The position numbers and the translations under genes are program-made. 64,000 nt of DNA. Origin: Aphelocoma coerulescens (lineage: Eukaryota > Chordata > Aves > Passeriformes > Corvidae). The notes beneath the pieces were generated by a model, which did not search any database, was not told the DNA's origin, and saw only the letters and a list, made by a program, of their open reading frames with translations. Each line of letters begins with the position of its first letter. Position 1 is the first letter of the stretch. Positions 47,428 through 56,979 of the stretch are shown here, piece after piece. The stretch covers positions 873,001 to 937,000 of the forward strand of contig NW_027184062.1 in assembly GCF_041296385.1 (NCBI RefSeq), in the 5' to 3' direction.

Positions 47428-48042
47428 TCAAACTGGTTCCAATGCCCAATGCACGTATAACTGACACATAGTGGGAGAGTTTTTCATGCCTTGAGGCAGG
47501 ACAATCCATTCATATCTTTCCGTTGGGGCGCTTTTATTGACAGAGGGCACTGTGAAAGCAAAGTGCACAGTATCTTCGGATCGTAAGGAAATAGTGAAAA
47601 ACCAGTCCTTAAGATCAAAAACCAAAATTTCCCAGTCTCGAGGCAACATAGTAGGAGATGGCATGCCAGGCTGGAGGGCGCCCATAGGCCACATTTGCTC
47701 ATTTACTGCTCGTAGATCATGCAAAAGGCGCCACCTTCCGGATTTTTTGGGAATTACAAAGATGGGTGTATTCCATGGACTGATGGAGGGCTTTATGTGG
47801 CCTGCTTGCAATTGTTCATGTATCAGGTGCTTAGCAATCTGGAGCCACTCTTCATTTAACGGCCACTGCTCTACCCATACAAATTTATCAGTTTTCCATG
47901 GAATTCTTGGGGTAGATGGCTGTTCTGCAGTGGCTGCACCTAAAAAGGTGTTGGCACATTTAATGTGGCCCCTATCTGGCTGAGGATGTCTCGTCCAATG
48001 AGACCTCCCAAGCCCCCTGGAAGGGTCATGACATATGGGCAA
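47428..48042 (-). pseudogene. pol: reverse transcriptase fingers/palm (class II provirus)
   Basis: This 204-codon frame contains the N-terminal polymerase blocks: a WPLNEEWLQ block, FVIPKKSGRWRLLHDLRAVN, a DLKDWFFTI palm motif with the first catalytic aspartate, and LPQGMKNSPT. It ends at a TGA; the same frame then continues to the MDD motif in the next piece. It is one nonsense codon away from continuity at this point. Confidence 0.85.
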
Positions 48043-48070
48043 AGAGTAATTTCTTGCCCTTCTGGCAACT

Positions 48071-48277
48071 TTATTTTATTGCTTGCAAACTGCGCATGGG
48101 GGTGGTTTCTCCCCCTACACCTTGTACTGCATCAATTGCAGGGCACAGAGACCACCATCGAGACCACTTGTCTCTGCTGATGTTTGTAACATCAGTGCCT
48201 GTATCCATCATTGCAGTAATTTGATGTGCCTTGGTGTCATTTAACATGGTAATAGTGACCATGGTCCAAAGTTTCAT
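48071..48277 (-). pseudogene. pro: protease remnant (class II provirus)
   Basis: The open frame carries the retroviral aspartic protease signature MMDTGTDVTNIS around residue 23. The next structural element, a GVGGE-type flap/end block, is visible near residue 52. The upstream part of the pro gene, with the dUTPase domain, lies at 55760-56170, separated by the ERV-L insertion. Confidence 0.8.
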
Positions 48278-48326
48278 TTGCTGTACAAAATTGATGACTG
48301 TTTCCCCGGTGGACCCAAAGCCACGG

Positions 48327-48474
48327 TGTCTCGGTTTGAAAGACAGGTGTCTGCTAAGGAAGGCAGAAGCCTCCCTTGGAGTGGCAGATGTAACCCCTTT
48401 CCCTCTGAGTTATTATAATTTTGAAATCAAGGGTCTTCAGGCAAAGATGTGGGAAAATAGGAATAACAGTTCTT

Positions 48475-48526
<52 letters not shown>

Positions 48527-49259
48527 CTAGTCAAACAAAACAACAACAACTATGACAGTAACAGCAAACACAAACCCAGTCCCAGCCTTCTCGGCTGTCA
48601 GGCTATTTCCCCTCGGGTGCAGTTCCGCTCGCAGCCGGCAGGGATCGCTGGCGGCTCCCGGTGAGCAGGGCAGGTGCGACGGTTCCCCCGCGGCTGCAGG
48701 GGGCGCTCCGGAGCGAGCTCGGGAAGCACGCGGCTGCTCTGATGCCCTGGGATCCCGGGGAAGGATGGAACAAAGGAGCTTCACAAACCGGTGGGCAGCT
48801 GGTCCCGGAGTCTCGGAAACAGCAGGCTGGACTGGTAGGCTGGAGCGGCAGGCACAAACACAAATCCCGGGTGGCAGACGAGATGTATCCAAAAGGGGAA
48901 CCCCCCGGGGCTCCAGGCAGGCAGGGTAAGCACGGCTACAGCGTAGCGAAGGCTCGAAACAGCAGCGGGGCGGGCAGCCACAGCCCAGCCTCCAGCAGGG
49001 CAGGGAAAAGCAGCTTTGGGATCCCCGGTGTTGTTCCCAGCAGAAGGAAAAGACGCCGAAAACGGGAACCAGCAGCTCCTTTCTCTGCACCTTCTCCCTC
49101 CAGACGCTGAGAGCGAACTGAACTGCCCGCCAGGTGAGAACAAAAGCCTGGCCGGGCCCTTTTGTCTTTCTTAAGTATGGCTATTTATCTCCTAGCAACA
49201 TGCTATGGGAAAAAATTCCTTTAACAGAAAAAAACTAGGACTAAACTGAAACCCCAACA
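48327..49259 (-). repeat. 3' LTR of ERV-L provirus
   Basis: It starts tgtctcgg and ends ccccaaca on plus, so TGTTGGGG...CCGAGACA on minus. It includes a (TA)n run at about 48477-48524 that is some 6 bp longer than in the other LTR, and a GC-rich 48600-49120 section. A purine-rich tract (complement of about 49260-49285) precedes it on the minus strand. Confidence 0.93.
48478..48524. repeat. TA dinucleotide repeat in LTR
   Basis: An uninterrupted run of alternating t and a within the ERV-L 3' LTR. The matching run in the 5' LTR is at about 54906-54948 and slightly shorter. Confidence 0.9.
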
Positions 49260-49395
49260 TTATCCACCCCGAATTTTTTTCCATACTAACATGTTACATG
49301 AAACTTAACTTTTTAACCATATAAATACAAGCATCACCTAAATTATATACATATGTACATGCTGATACTGATACAAGTACAGAGCCATGGGTAGT

Positions 49396-52300
49396 TCACC
49401 CTAAAACAAGGTCCCCTTGCGGTATGCATCGGGTCTCTCCATCCCTTTGCATCACCCACCAGGTACAACCTGGTCCCTGAGCAAAAACAACCCCACGGAT
49501 GGGTTTGTCTTTGCTCAAGGCAGACTTTACCCAAACAGTTTTTCCAAGCATACCTCTCATGTGCACCACTGGAACCTTATCCCCATCTGTTGTTTGTAGG
49601 GGTTCGGATTGGGCAGGGCCGGCTCGGCTGGTGGAGCCTCGGGTGTTAACTAACCAGGTGGCTTTTGCTAAATGCACCTCCCAGTTTTTGAAACTCCCCC
49701 CACCCAGTGCCTTCAAGGTGGTTTTAAGCAGTCCATTACACCGCTCAACCTTCCCAGCTGCTGGTGCATGGTAAGGGATGTGGTACACCCACTCAATGCC
49801 ATGTTCTCTAGCCCAGGTGTTTATAAGGCTGTTCTTGAAGTGAGTCCCATTGTCAGATTCAATCCTCTCAGGGGTACCATGCCTCCAAAGGACTTGCTTT
49901 TCAAGGCCCAAGATGGTGTTCCGGGCAGTAGCGTGAGGCACAGGGTAGGTCTCCAGCCATCCTGTGGTGGCTTCTACCATTGTGAGCACATGGCGCTTGC
50001 CTTGGCGGGTTTGAGGCAGTGTGATGTAATCAACCTGCCAGGCCTCCCCATACTTGTATTTGGACCACCGCCCACCATACCACAGGGGCTTCACCCGCTT
50101 GGCCTGCTTGATCGCAGCGCATGTCTCACAGTCATGGATGACCTGGGAGATACTGTCCATGGTCAGATCCACCCCTCGGTCTCGTGCCCACTTATAGGTG
50201 GCATCTCTGCCCTGATGGCCTGAGGCATCATGGGCCCATCGAGCTAGGAACAACTCTCCTTTATGTTGCCAATCCAGGTCTATCTGGGACACCTCTATTT
50301 TCGCAGCCTGATCTACCTGCTTGTTATTACGATGTTCTTCATTAGCCCGGCTCTTGGGAATGTGAGCATCTACATGACGGACCTTCACAGATAGCTTCTC
50401 TACTCGAGCGGCAATGTCTTTCCACTCCTCAGCAGCCCAGATTGGTTTTCCTCTGCGCTGCCATTTTGCCTTATTCCACCTTTCCAGCCAACCCCACAGA
50501 GCATTGGCTACCATCCATGAATCAGTGTAAAGGTAGAGCTTTGGCCACTTCTCTCTTTCAGCAATGTCCAGAGCTAATTGAACGGCTTTGAGTTCAGCAA
50601 ATTGGCTCGATCCACCTTCTCCTTCCGTAGCCTGTGCAACTTGTCGTGTGGGGCTCCATACAGCGGCTTTCCATTTCCGGCTAGCGCCTACAATTCGGCA
50701 GGAACCATCAGTGAAGAGGGCATATTGTTTTTCACTCTCTGGTAGCTCGTTATACGGTGGGGCTTCTTCGGCACGCGTCACCTGCTCCTCTTCTTCTTCA
50801 GAAGATAACCCAAAAGTCTCACCTTCTGGCCAGTTCGTAATTATTTCCAAGATCCCAGGGCGACTTGGGTTTCCAATTCGGGCGCGCTGCGTGATGAGGG
50901 CGATCCATTTGCTCCAAGTAGCATCGGTGGCGTGATGCGTGGAGGGAACCTTTCCTTTGAACATCCACCCCAGCACCGGTAGTCGGGGTGCCAGGAGGAG
51001 TTGTGCCTCAGTTCCAATTACCTCTGAGGCAGCTTGGACTCCTTCATAAGCTGCCAAGATTTCTTTCTCTGTGGGAGTGTAGTTGGCTTCGGACCCTCTG
51101 TAGCTTCGGCTCCAGAATCCCAGCGGTCGGCCCCGAGTCTCACCAGGCACCTTCTGCCAGAGGCTCCAGGACAGACCATTGTTCCCGGCTGCAGAGTAGA
51201 GCACGTTCTTCACCTCTGGTCCTGTCCTGACTGGGCCAAGGGCTACGGCGTGAGCGATTTCCTGCTTGATCTGGGCAAAGGCTTGCTGCTGTTCAGGGCC
51301 CCAGTGGAAATCGTTCTTCTTTCGGGTAACCAGGTAGAGAGGGCTCACAATCTGGCTGTACTCAGGAATGTGCATCCTCCAGAAACCTATGGCGCCTAGG
51401 AAAGCTTGTGTTTCCTTCTTGTTGGTTGGTGGAGACATCGCAGTGATCTTATTGATGACCTCAGTGGGAATCTGACGCCGTCCATCTTGCCACTTCACTC
51501 CCAGGAACTGGATCTCTCGGGCAGGCCCCTTGACTTTGCTCTTCTTGATGGCGAAACCAGCTTTTAGGAGAATTTGGATTATTCTCTCTCCTTTCTCAAA
51601 CACTTCTGTTGCGGTGTTCCCCCACACAATGATGTCATCAATGTACTGCAGATGTTCTGGGGCCTCACCCTTTTCCAGTGCAGCCTGGATCAGTCCATGG
51701 CAGATGGTGGGACTGTGCTTCCACCCCTGGGGCAGTCGGTTCCAGGTGTACTGCACACCCCTCCAGGTGAAAGCAAACTGGGGCCTGCACTCTGCTGCCA
51801 GAGGAATGGAGAAAAATGCATTGGCAATGTCAATGGTGGCATACCACTTTGCTGCTTTGGACTCCAGCTCATACTGGAGCTCCAACATGTCGGGCACAGC
51901 AGCGCTCAGTGGTGGAGTCACTTCATTCAAGCCACGATAGTCCACAGTCAATCTCCATTCCCCATCAGACTTGCGCACAGGCCAAATGGGGCTGTTGAAG
52001 GGTGAGTGGGTCTTGCTGACCACCCCTTGGCTCTCCAGCTCACGAATCATCTTGTGGATGGGAATCACAGCATCTCGATTTGTCCGATACTGCCGGCGGT
52101 GCACTGTCGAGGTGGCAATTGGCACTCGTTGCTCTTCCACTTTCAGGAGCCCAACTGCAGAAGGATTCTCAGACAGTCCGGACAGGGTGTTCAACTGCCT
52201 AATGCCCTCTGCCTCCACAGCAGCAATCCCAAACGCCCACCTGAGTCCCTTTGGGTCTTTGTAATAGCCATTCCGGAGGAAGTCTATGCCCAGAATACAC

Positions 52301-52524
52301 GGGGCCTCTGGGCCGGTCACAATCGGATGCTTTTGCCACTCCTTCCCAGTCAGGCTCACCTCAGCTTCCAAAAGGGTCAACTGCTGTGATCCCCCAGTCA
52401 CCCCAGCAATGGATACAGGTTCTGCCCCCACATGTCCCGATGGCATTAAAGTACACTGTGCCCCAGTATCAACCAATGCATCATATTTTTGTGGCTCTGA
52501 TGTGCCAGGCCATCGGATCCACAC
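49396..52524 (-). CDS. pol: ERV-L pol polyprotein (protease, RT, RNase H, integrase), intact frame
   Basis: The 1042-codon frame has no interruption. Protease: VDTGAQ with the catalytic Asp at residue 19. Reverse transcriptase: a DYRGLNE block near 190, the palm aspartate block DIANAFF near 228, LPQGWKHSP and the YIDD active site at about 294-297. RNase H: FTDGSC near residue 603 and a TDSW motif further on. Integrase: an HHCC zinc finger (H..H..CETC) near 770-810, core aspartates at WQVDYI and SDNGTHF (near 888), and a GKVERCNGLLK helix with the glutamate; a C-terminal domain follows. The pol and integrase signatures match ERV-L. The start codon chosen gives the protease near the N-terminus; in the virus it may be made by readthrough or a separate start after gag, whose frame ends 55 bp upstream. 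No dUTPase domain is seen within it. Confidence 0.9.
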   Translation of the reverse strand: MWIRWPGTSEPQKYDALVDTGAQCTLMPSGHVGAEPVSIAGVTGGSQQLTLLEAEVSLTGKEWQKHPIVTGPEAPCILGIDFLRNGYYKDPKGLRWAFGIAAVEAEGIRQLNTLSGLSENPSAVGLLKVEEQRVPIATSTVHRRQYRTNRDAVIPIHKMIRELESQGVVSKTHSPFNSPIWPVRKSDGEWRLTVDYRGLNEVTPPLSAAVPDMLELQYELESKAAKWYATIDIANAFFSIPLAAECRPQFAFTWRGVQYTWNRLPQGWKHSPTICHGLIQAALEKGEAPEHLQYIDDIIVWGNTATEVFEKGERIIQILLKAGFAIKKSKVKGPAREIQFLGVKWQDGRRQIPTEVINKITAMSPPTNKKETQAFLGAIGFWRMHIPEYSQIVSPLYLVTRKKNDFHWGPEQQQAFAQIKQEIAHAVALGPVRTGPEVKNVLYSAAGNNGLSWSLWQKVPGETRGRPLGFWSRSYRGSEANYTPTEKEILAAYEGVQAASEVIGTEAQLLLAPRLPVLGWMFKGKVPSTHHATDATWSKWIALITQRARIGNPSRPGILEIITNWPEGETFGLSSEEEEEQVTRAEEAPPYNELPESEKQYALFTDGSCRIVGASRKWKAAVWSPTRQVAQATEGEGGSSQFAELKAVQLALDIAEREKWPKLYLYTDSWMVANALWGWLERWNKAKWQRRGKPIWAAEEWKDIAARVEKLSVKVRHVDAHIPKSRANEEHRNNKQVDQAAKIEVSQIDLDWQHKGELFLARWAHDASGHQGRDATYKWARDRGVDLTMDSISQVIHDCETCAAIKQAKRVKPLWYGGRWSKYKYGEAWQVDYITLPQTRQGKRHVLTMVEATTGWLETYPVPHATARNTILGLEKQVLWRHGTPERIESDNGTHFKNSLINTWAREHGIEWVYHIPYHAPAAGKVERCNGLLKTTLKALGGGSFKNWEVHLAKATWLVNTRGSTSRAGPAQSEPLQTTDGDKVPVVHMRGMLGKTVWVKSALSKDKPIRGVVFAQGPGCTWWVMQRDGETRCIPQGDLVLG

Positions 52525-52578
52525 TGTCCAGAAAACCCGGTTCTCCCGTGCCTCTTCCTGGCTAGAGGCAGGGCCCCT

Positions 52579-54669
52579 CTAGCCCTGGTTATCATTCTTT
52601 CCCTGGGCATACATACTAGAGGTACCTTCGAGGGGATCTGACATATCATCCTCCTGTCTGTAATACCTGGCAGCTCGGTCACGGGAGGCTGAGGCTACTT
52701 TCACCTTAGCGGAACCCCCTCGGTTAGTGCCTCCCTCCTTGAGTTCACGCACCCGCGCTGCCAGGACAGAAGTGGGTTTCCCATCCCACCTTCTCATGTC
52801 TTCCCCATGCTCACACAGGAAAAACCAGAGCTCAGCTCGTGGGGTGTACCCTCTCTCTCTCGCAGGGGGACGACGGGCTCTGACCTGGGGGCCTGTGACT
52901 CGCACTGGTGCCACACTGACCTTCCTCATCTCCTCCATCTCCTCCCTCATTTCCTTCCTCATCTCCTTCATCTCCTCTTTGAGGTCCTGGACCACAGCAG
53001 AGACATGAGCTTTCAGCGGACCATTGACCATGCTGTCATAATTCCTGAGCTTGTTGGCAACAGAGCCCACTGTTTCTCGGTTATTGTCAGCATCAATGGT
53101 TGCAATGAAGGTGGTGTATTGCGATGGCCCTAGTCTTGCCAGGTTCCACATCATCTGTCCTGTGCACCTGACCTTATCGGGGTCATTACCGTGCTGTCCA
53201 TCCCTCCCAAAGAGTACCTCTAATACTGCCACCTCTCTTAGCTGTTGGATCCCTTCCTCAAGTGTCTTCCACTGCATTCTATGATGGTACTCCTGCATTC
53301 TCTCTTTGTGAATGAACCTTTCTCTCACACTCATTAAGAGCCGGTCCCAGAGAGAAAGGGGTCCTGGCTCCCTCACAAATATCTGGTTCACACCTGGGTC
53401 CTGGGTCAACGATCCCAGATACCTTGCCTCACCACTATCCAGTTGCACACTTGTGCCCATGAGGTCCCAAACCCGAAGCAGCCAGGTGGTATAAGGCTCA
53501 CGCCCCCTTCGCACAATGTCGTCTCGCATACCACGGAGACTGTCGTACGACAGGGACTCAATGATGATTTCTGGCTCTGGCTCCCCTGCTGGTTGTGAGG
53601 GCCCTGGTTCCCCATCATCATTAACTGGTCGTACTGATTTGGTTTTACACTTCCTCCTTTGCACAGGGGCGACTGCTGCTGGCTGTACTTGTCCTTGGGG
53701 TTCAGCTGAAACCTGGGCGGTTGTAACATCCGTGGGTTCCGCTGCTGCACCGTCGGACTCACCCTCTTTGGGGCAGGGAGAGGTTTTTTCACTAGCTGAG
53801 GAGGTGTATTCCCTTAGCAATTGGCATATCTCCTGGCGCACCTGACCCATCTCCTGGCACATCTCCTTGCGCACCTGGCCCATCTCCTGGCACATCTCCT
53901 TGCGCACCTGGCCCATCTCCTGGCACATCTCCTGCATCCCTTTCGCCAGTACCCCCACCCATTTCGGGTAGTCCATTTCTGAGGTGGGCTGTTGGGTGGT
54001 ATCAGGCTGTGGGGCAGGGTCTCTAGTGTCTGGGGCCGTGTCAGGCTCTGGGGCTGAATCAGGCTCTGGGGTAGGATCTCTAGTGTCTGGGGCCGTGTCA
54101 GGTTCCGGGGCAGGATCAGGCTCTGGGGTAGGAACTCTACTCTCTGGGGCCATGTCAGGTTCTGGGGCAGGGTCAGGCTCTGGGGCAGGATCTCTAGTCT
54201 CTGGGGCTGGTGTCTGGGTAGTTATCCAAGCCAGTCTCAACTTATCCTTGAATGCTAAATAGAGTAGGCCTACCAGCAGCAGGTGGTTAGTATTCAGAAG
54301 GAATCTAAACCCTTCAAAAATTGATGGGGTGGGTCCAAAGAACTGGTTGAGGGGTTGGGGGAAAACTTCCCCTGGTGTCATTTCCTCACAGAAGGTACCA
54401 TTGTTAACATAACCCCAAAAACATGCGCTCAGTGTGTGATAGCCATTTATCCACGTGCCCACATTCCGGAGGAAGTTAAAAACCCATGAATTCCTCACCT
54501 TCTCGACCCACAGCACGAGCTGGATAACAGCAATGGTAGCCTTAGTGAGAGGACCCATATTCAAGTAGGGAGCTGCAAAGGGGAAGAATATAGCCACGGC
54601 CACATGCCACCCGAACCAGGGCAAAGTAGACCACATAGTGCTGCCTACCAAGGTTCCTATATCCAACAC
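52579..54669 (-). CDS. gag: ERV-L gag-like protein, 696 aa, intact frame
   Basis: The frame lies between the primer site and pol, in the position of gag. Residues ~1-160 are strongly hydrophobic, with segments around 10-35, 40-55 and 145-160 that look membrane-spanning. Residues ~170-235 are repeats of PEPD-PAPEPD type. Residues ~250-290 carry three copies of a QEMGQVRKEMC-like 11-residue unit, probably a coiled coil. A capsid-like region follows at about 360-560 and a basic C-terminal tail. No C-x2-C-x4-H-x4-C zinc knuckle is visible. I assign gag from position; the N-terminal membrane part is unusual for gag. Confidence 0.75.
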   Translation of the reverse strand: MLDIGTLVGSTMWSTLPWFGWHVAVAIFFPFAAPYLNMGPLTKATIAVIQLVLWVEKVRNSWVFNFLRNVGTWINGYHTLSACFWGYVNNGTFCEEMTPGEVFPQPLNQFFGPTPSIFEGFRFLLNTNHLLLVGLLYLAFKDKLRLAWITTQTPAPETRDPAPEPDPAPEPDMAPESRVPTPEPDPAPEPDTAPDTRDPTPEPDSAPEPDTAPDTRDPAPQPDTTQQPTSEMDYPKWVGVLAKGMQEMCQEMGQVRKEMCQEMGQVRKEMCQEMGQVRQEICQLLREYTSSASEKTSPCPKEGESDGAAAEPTDVTTAQVSAEPQGQVQPAAVAPVQRRKCKTKSVRPVNDDGEPGPSQPAGEPEPEIIIESLSYDSLRGMRDDIVRRGREPYTTWLLRVWDLMGTSVQLDSGEARYLGSLTQDPGVNQIFVREPGPLSLWDRLLMSVRERFIHKERMQEYHHRMQWKTLEEGIQQLREVAVLEVLFGRDGQHGNDPDKVRCTGQMMWNLARLGPSQYTTFIATIDADNNRETVGSVANKLRNYDSMVNGPLKAHVSAVVQDLKEEMKEMRKEMREEMEEMRKVSVAPVRVTGPQVRARRPPARERGYTPRAELWFFLCEHGEDMRRWDGKPTSVLAARVRELKEGGTNRGGSAKVKVASASRDRAARYYRQEDDMSDPLEGTSSMYAQGKNDNQG
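53840..53945 (-). repeat. in-frame 45-bp-scale tandem repeats in gag
   Basis: The plus strand reads cacctggcccatctcctggcacatctccttgcg repeatedly with small changes, encoding the QEMGQVRKEMC units. The number of units may vary between copies of this element. Confidence 0.75.
54005..54215 (-). repeat. in-frame PEPD-type repeats in gag
   Basis: The plus strand reads ctctggggc(a/c)ggatcaggctctggggtagga and related units, encoding proline/glutamate/aspartate repeats of the gag-like protein. Confidence 0.7.
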
Positions 54670-54730
54670 ACCAAATTAAGTTATCCAGGAACTGTTATTC
54701 CTTTTTCACCTCTCTCTCTTAATGCCCTCA

Positions 54731-54750
54731 GGCCCCACGGTTGGGCGCCA
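54731..54750 (-). other. primer binding site of ERV-L
   Basis: The complement reads tggcgcccaaccgtggggc. This resembles the site complementary to lysine tRNA (one base longer than the usual form). It lies within 6 bp of the 5' LTR end at 54756. Confidence 0.75.
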
Positions 54751-54755
54751 AGATC

Positions 54756-54903
54756 TGTCTCGGTTTGAAAGACAGGTGTCTGCTAAGGAAGGCAGAAGCC
54801 TCCCTTGGAGTGGCAGATGTAACCCCTTTCCCTCTGAGTTATTATAATTTTGAAATCAAGGGTCTTCAGGCAAAGATGTGGGAAAATAGGAATAACAGTT
54901 CTT

Positions 54904-54949
<46 letters not shown>

Positions 54950-55682
54950 CTAGTCAAACAAAACAACAACAACTATGACAGTAACAGCAAACACAAACCC
55001 AGTCCCAGCCTTCTCGGCTGTCAGGCTATTTCCCCTCGGGTGCAGTTCCGCTCGCAGCCGGCAGGGATCGCTGGCGGCTCCCGGTGAGCAGGGCAGGTGC
55101 GACGGTTCCCCCGCGGCTGCAGGGGGCGCTCCGGAGCGAGCTCGGGAAGCACGCGGCTGCTCTGATGCCCTGGGATCCCGGGGAAGGATGGAACAAAGGA
55201 GCTTCACAAACCGGTGGGCAGCTGGTCCCGGAGTCTCGGAAACAGCAGGCTGGACTGGTAGGCTGGAGCGGCAGGCACAAACACAAATCCCGGGTGGCAG
55301 ACGAGATGTATCCAAAAGGGGAACCCCCCGGGGCTCCAGGCAGGCAGGGTAAGCACGGCTACAGCGTAGCGAAGGCTCGAAACAGCAGCGGGGTGGGCAG
55401 CCACAGCCCAGCCTCCAGCAGGGCAGGGAAAAGCAGCTTTGGGATCCCCGGTGTTGTTCCCAGCAGAAGGAAAAGACGCCGAAAACGGGAACCAGCAGCT
55501 CCTTTCTCTGCACCTTCTCCCTCCAGACGCTGAGAGCGAACTGAACTGCCCGCCAGGTGAGAACAAAAGCCTGGCCGGGCCCTTTTGTCTTTCTTAAGTA
55601 TGGCTATTTATCTCCTAGCAACATGCTATGGGAAAAAATTCCTTTAACAGAAAAAAACTAGGACTAAACTGAAACCCCAACA
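54756..55682 (-). repeat. 5' LTR of ERV-L provirus
   Basis: It matches 48327-49259 almost throughout. Visible differences are the TA run length and ggggtggg at about 55391 versus ggggcggg at 48968. Confidence 0.93.
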
Positions 55683-55759
55683 CACGGTCTTTGCGATAAG
55701 GACGAGTATGAATTTCTTCTCCTGCGGGCTTGTCTATAAACATGAGCTTGTTGTCCGCT

Positions 55760-56170
55760 TTAACGGACAACAATCCGTTGTCCCGCTTTAACGGTAAGAG
55801 GGGGAAACAAGGTATAAGCGCAAATCATAATTTCTCCAGTGTAATCAGCATCAATGACTCCTGGTAAGACTATTAGTACAGCAAGTCCTGTTGATGATCT
55901 CCCTGATAGCAATGCTCCAAATGAACTGTCCACTTCTACCACAGGGCCAAAAACACCTGTGGGAATTTTGTGGACAGTGCTGTCCTTTAAGGTGATATTC
56001 ACTGCTGCTGCCAAATCGACTCCCAGGCTTCCCCTGGTGGTGGGGGGGGGAAGGTCTTGAACACTGATGCCTGACCGACTACTTGTGTCGGAGTGTGGTA
56101 AGGCCTCACACTGGATTTCCTGTTTTTTGACCTCTTGCATACGGTTGTAGAATGGGTATCCTTTTGGCAT
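55760..56170 (-). pseudogene. pro: dUTPase domain of pro (class II provirus)
   Basis: The 136-codon frame contains dUTPase motifs in order: GSLGVDLAAA near residue 50, IPTGVFGP near 72, GRSSTG near 92 and GVIDADYTGEI near 104. A dUTPase removes dUTP to limit uracil in viral DNA and is encoded in the pro frame of betaretroviruses. The frame overlaps the end of the gag frame by about 170 bp, consistent with a frameshift arrangement. The C-terminal motif and the join to protease are cut off by sequence changes and the ERV-L insertion. Confidence 0.85.
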
Positions 56171-56496
56171 TGGTCACACCATACAGCCACCTTGCAAATG
56201 CGATGAAAATGTCCTTTTTGGCCACAGTGAAAGCAAATTCCTGACTCTTCTCCTTGTGATTTAATGCCCATCTTTGTAACTGCAGTGGCCAGGAGCTTCG
56301 TAGCAGGTTTTATGGCCTCTGCTACCATACTGGCCATAACTTGTCCTTGTTGTTGTTGCACTGCTCGACTGGCTAGCTTGAGCATATCACTTACTTCCGC
56401 ACCCCTTGGAAGGGTGGTGAGGACACGTTTCGTATTTGGATTTGCTCCTTCAAAGACCAACAACTTAAACATACTCTGCTTTGCGTCCTCTGTCAT
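55999..56496 (-). pseudogene. gag: gag capsid C-terminus and nucleocapsid (class II provirus)
   Basis: The 165-codon frame begins in the capsid C-terminal domain (an FEGANPNTKRVL block). It continues to two zinc knuckles: CFHCGQKGHFHRIC near residue 86 and CDQCQKDTHSTTVC near 105, both C-x2-C-x4-H-x4-C. This is the RNA-binding nucleocapsid of a class II virus. Confidence 0.85.
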
Positions 56497-56895
56497 GTCT
56501 GATTGGCTGGCCAGAGCTTGCCAAAGCCTATCGATGAAATGCGAGTATCCTTCAGAATGGCCTTGTTGGATGGTGGCGAAGCTGGGTTGAGGCCGGGAAT
56601 CAGGTACTGCGTTGAAGGCTTGGCGGGCAAGCTATGCTGACAGATGATGTACGAGCAACGGGTATTGAAGCGGCACTTGTAAATGTCCATATACTCCAGA
56701 CCCGGTCAACATGTCTGGGTTAATACCGTATAGAGGTTCATTCTGCTGTTGCGGACGATTGGCCTCCATCTGTGCTAGTCTTTTCCACTCTCGCTCCCAG
56801 TGAAGGAACTGGGAAGGTGTCAACAGAAACCTTGCCAGGTTAGTGCTGTCTATAGGAGAGTTGGTATCTGCTGTAAAAATCCAATCCAAGGCCAT
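56493..56895 (-). pseudogene. gag: gag capsid N-terminal part (class II provirus)
   Basis: Open frames 56895-56632 and 56690-56493 carry capsid-like sequence (a FLLTPSQFLHWEREWKRLAQ helix region). They lie in different frames, so a frame change occurs at about 56640-56690. Confidence 0.65.
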
Positions 56896-56979
56896 GCGGG
56901 TGGCCTCAGATTTTATTCCATGATCTGTTACAGACTTCTTGGCTTGTTGTAAAATTTTCCAGCAATGCTGCTCATATCG

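Larger units (their letters stand above)
48327..55682 (-). mobile_element. complete class III (ERV-L) provirus, minus strand, young
   Basis: LTRs of 933 bp (48327-49259) and 927 bp (54756-55682) flank one gag-like and one pol frame, both uninterrupted. The target duplication is cacgg (48322-48326 and 55683-55687). A primer site TGGCGCCCAACC...GTGGGGC type, as used with lysine tRNA by spuma-like and some other viruses, is the complement of about 54731-54750, seven bases from the 5' LTR. There is no env: only about 136 bp separate the pol stop from the 3' LTR. The two LTRs differ by length of a TA repeat and, by eye, about one substitution, so insertion was recent. It sits within the pro gene of the surrounding class II provirus. 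Confidence 0.93.

Noticed and set aside
48527..49143. Open frames in the ERV-L LTRs (up to 187 codons, duplicated at 54950-55566)
   Set aside because: They are the same GC-rich LTR sequence in two copies, with several overlapping frames on both strands. There is no evidence of an LTR-encoded protein.
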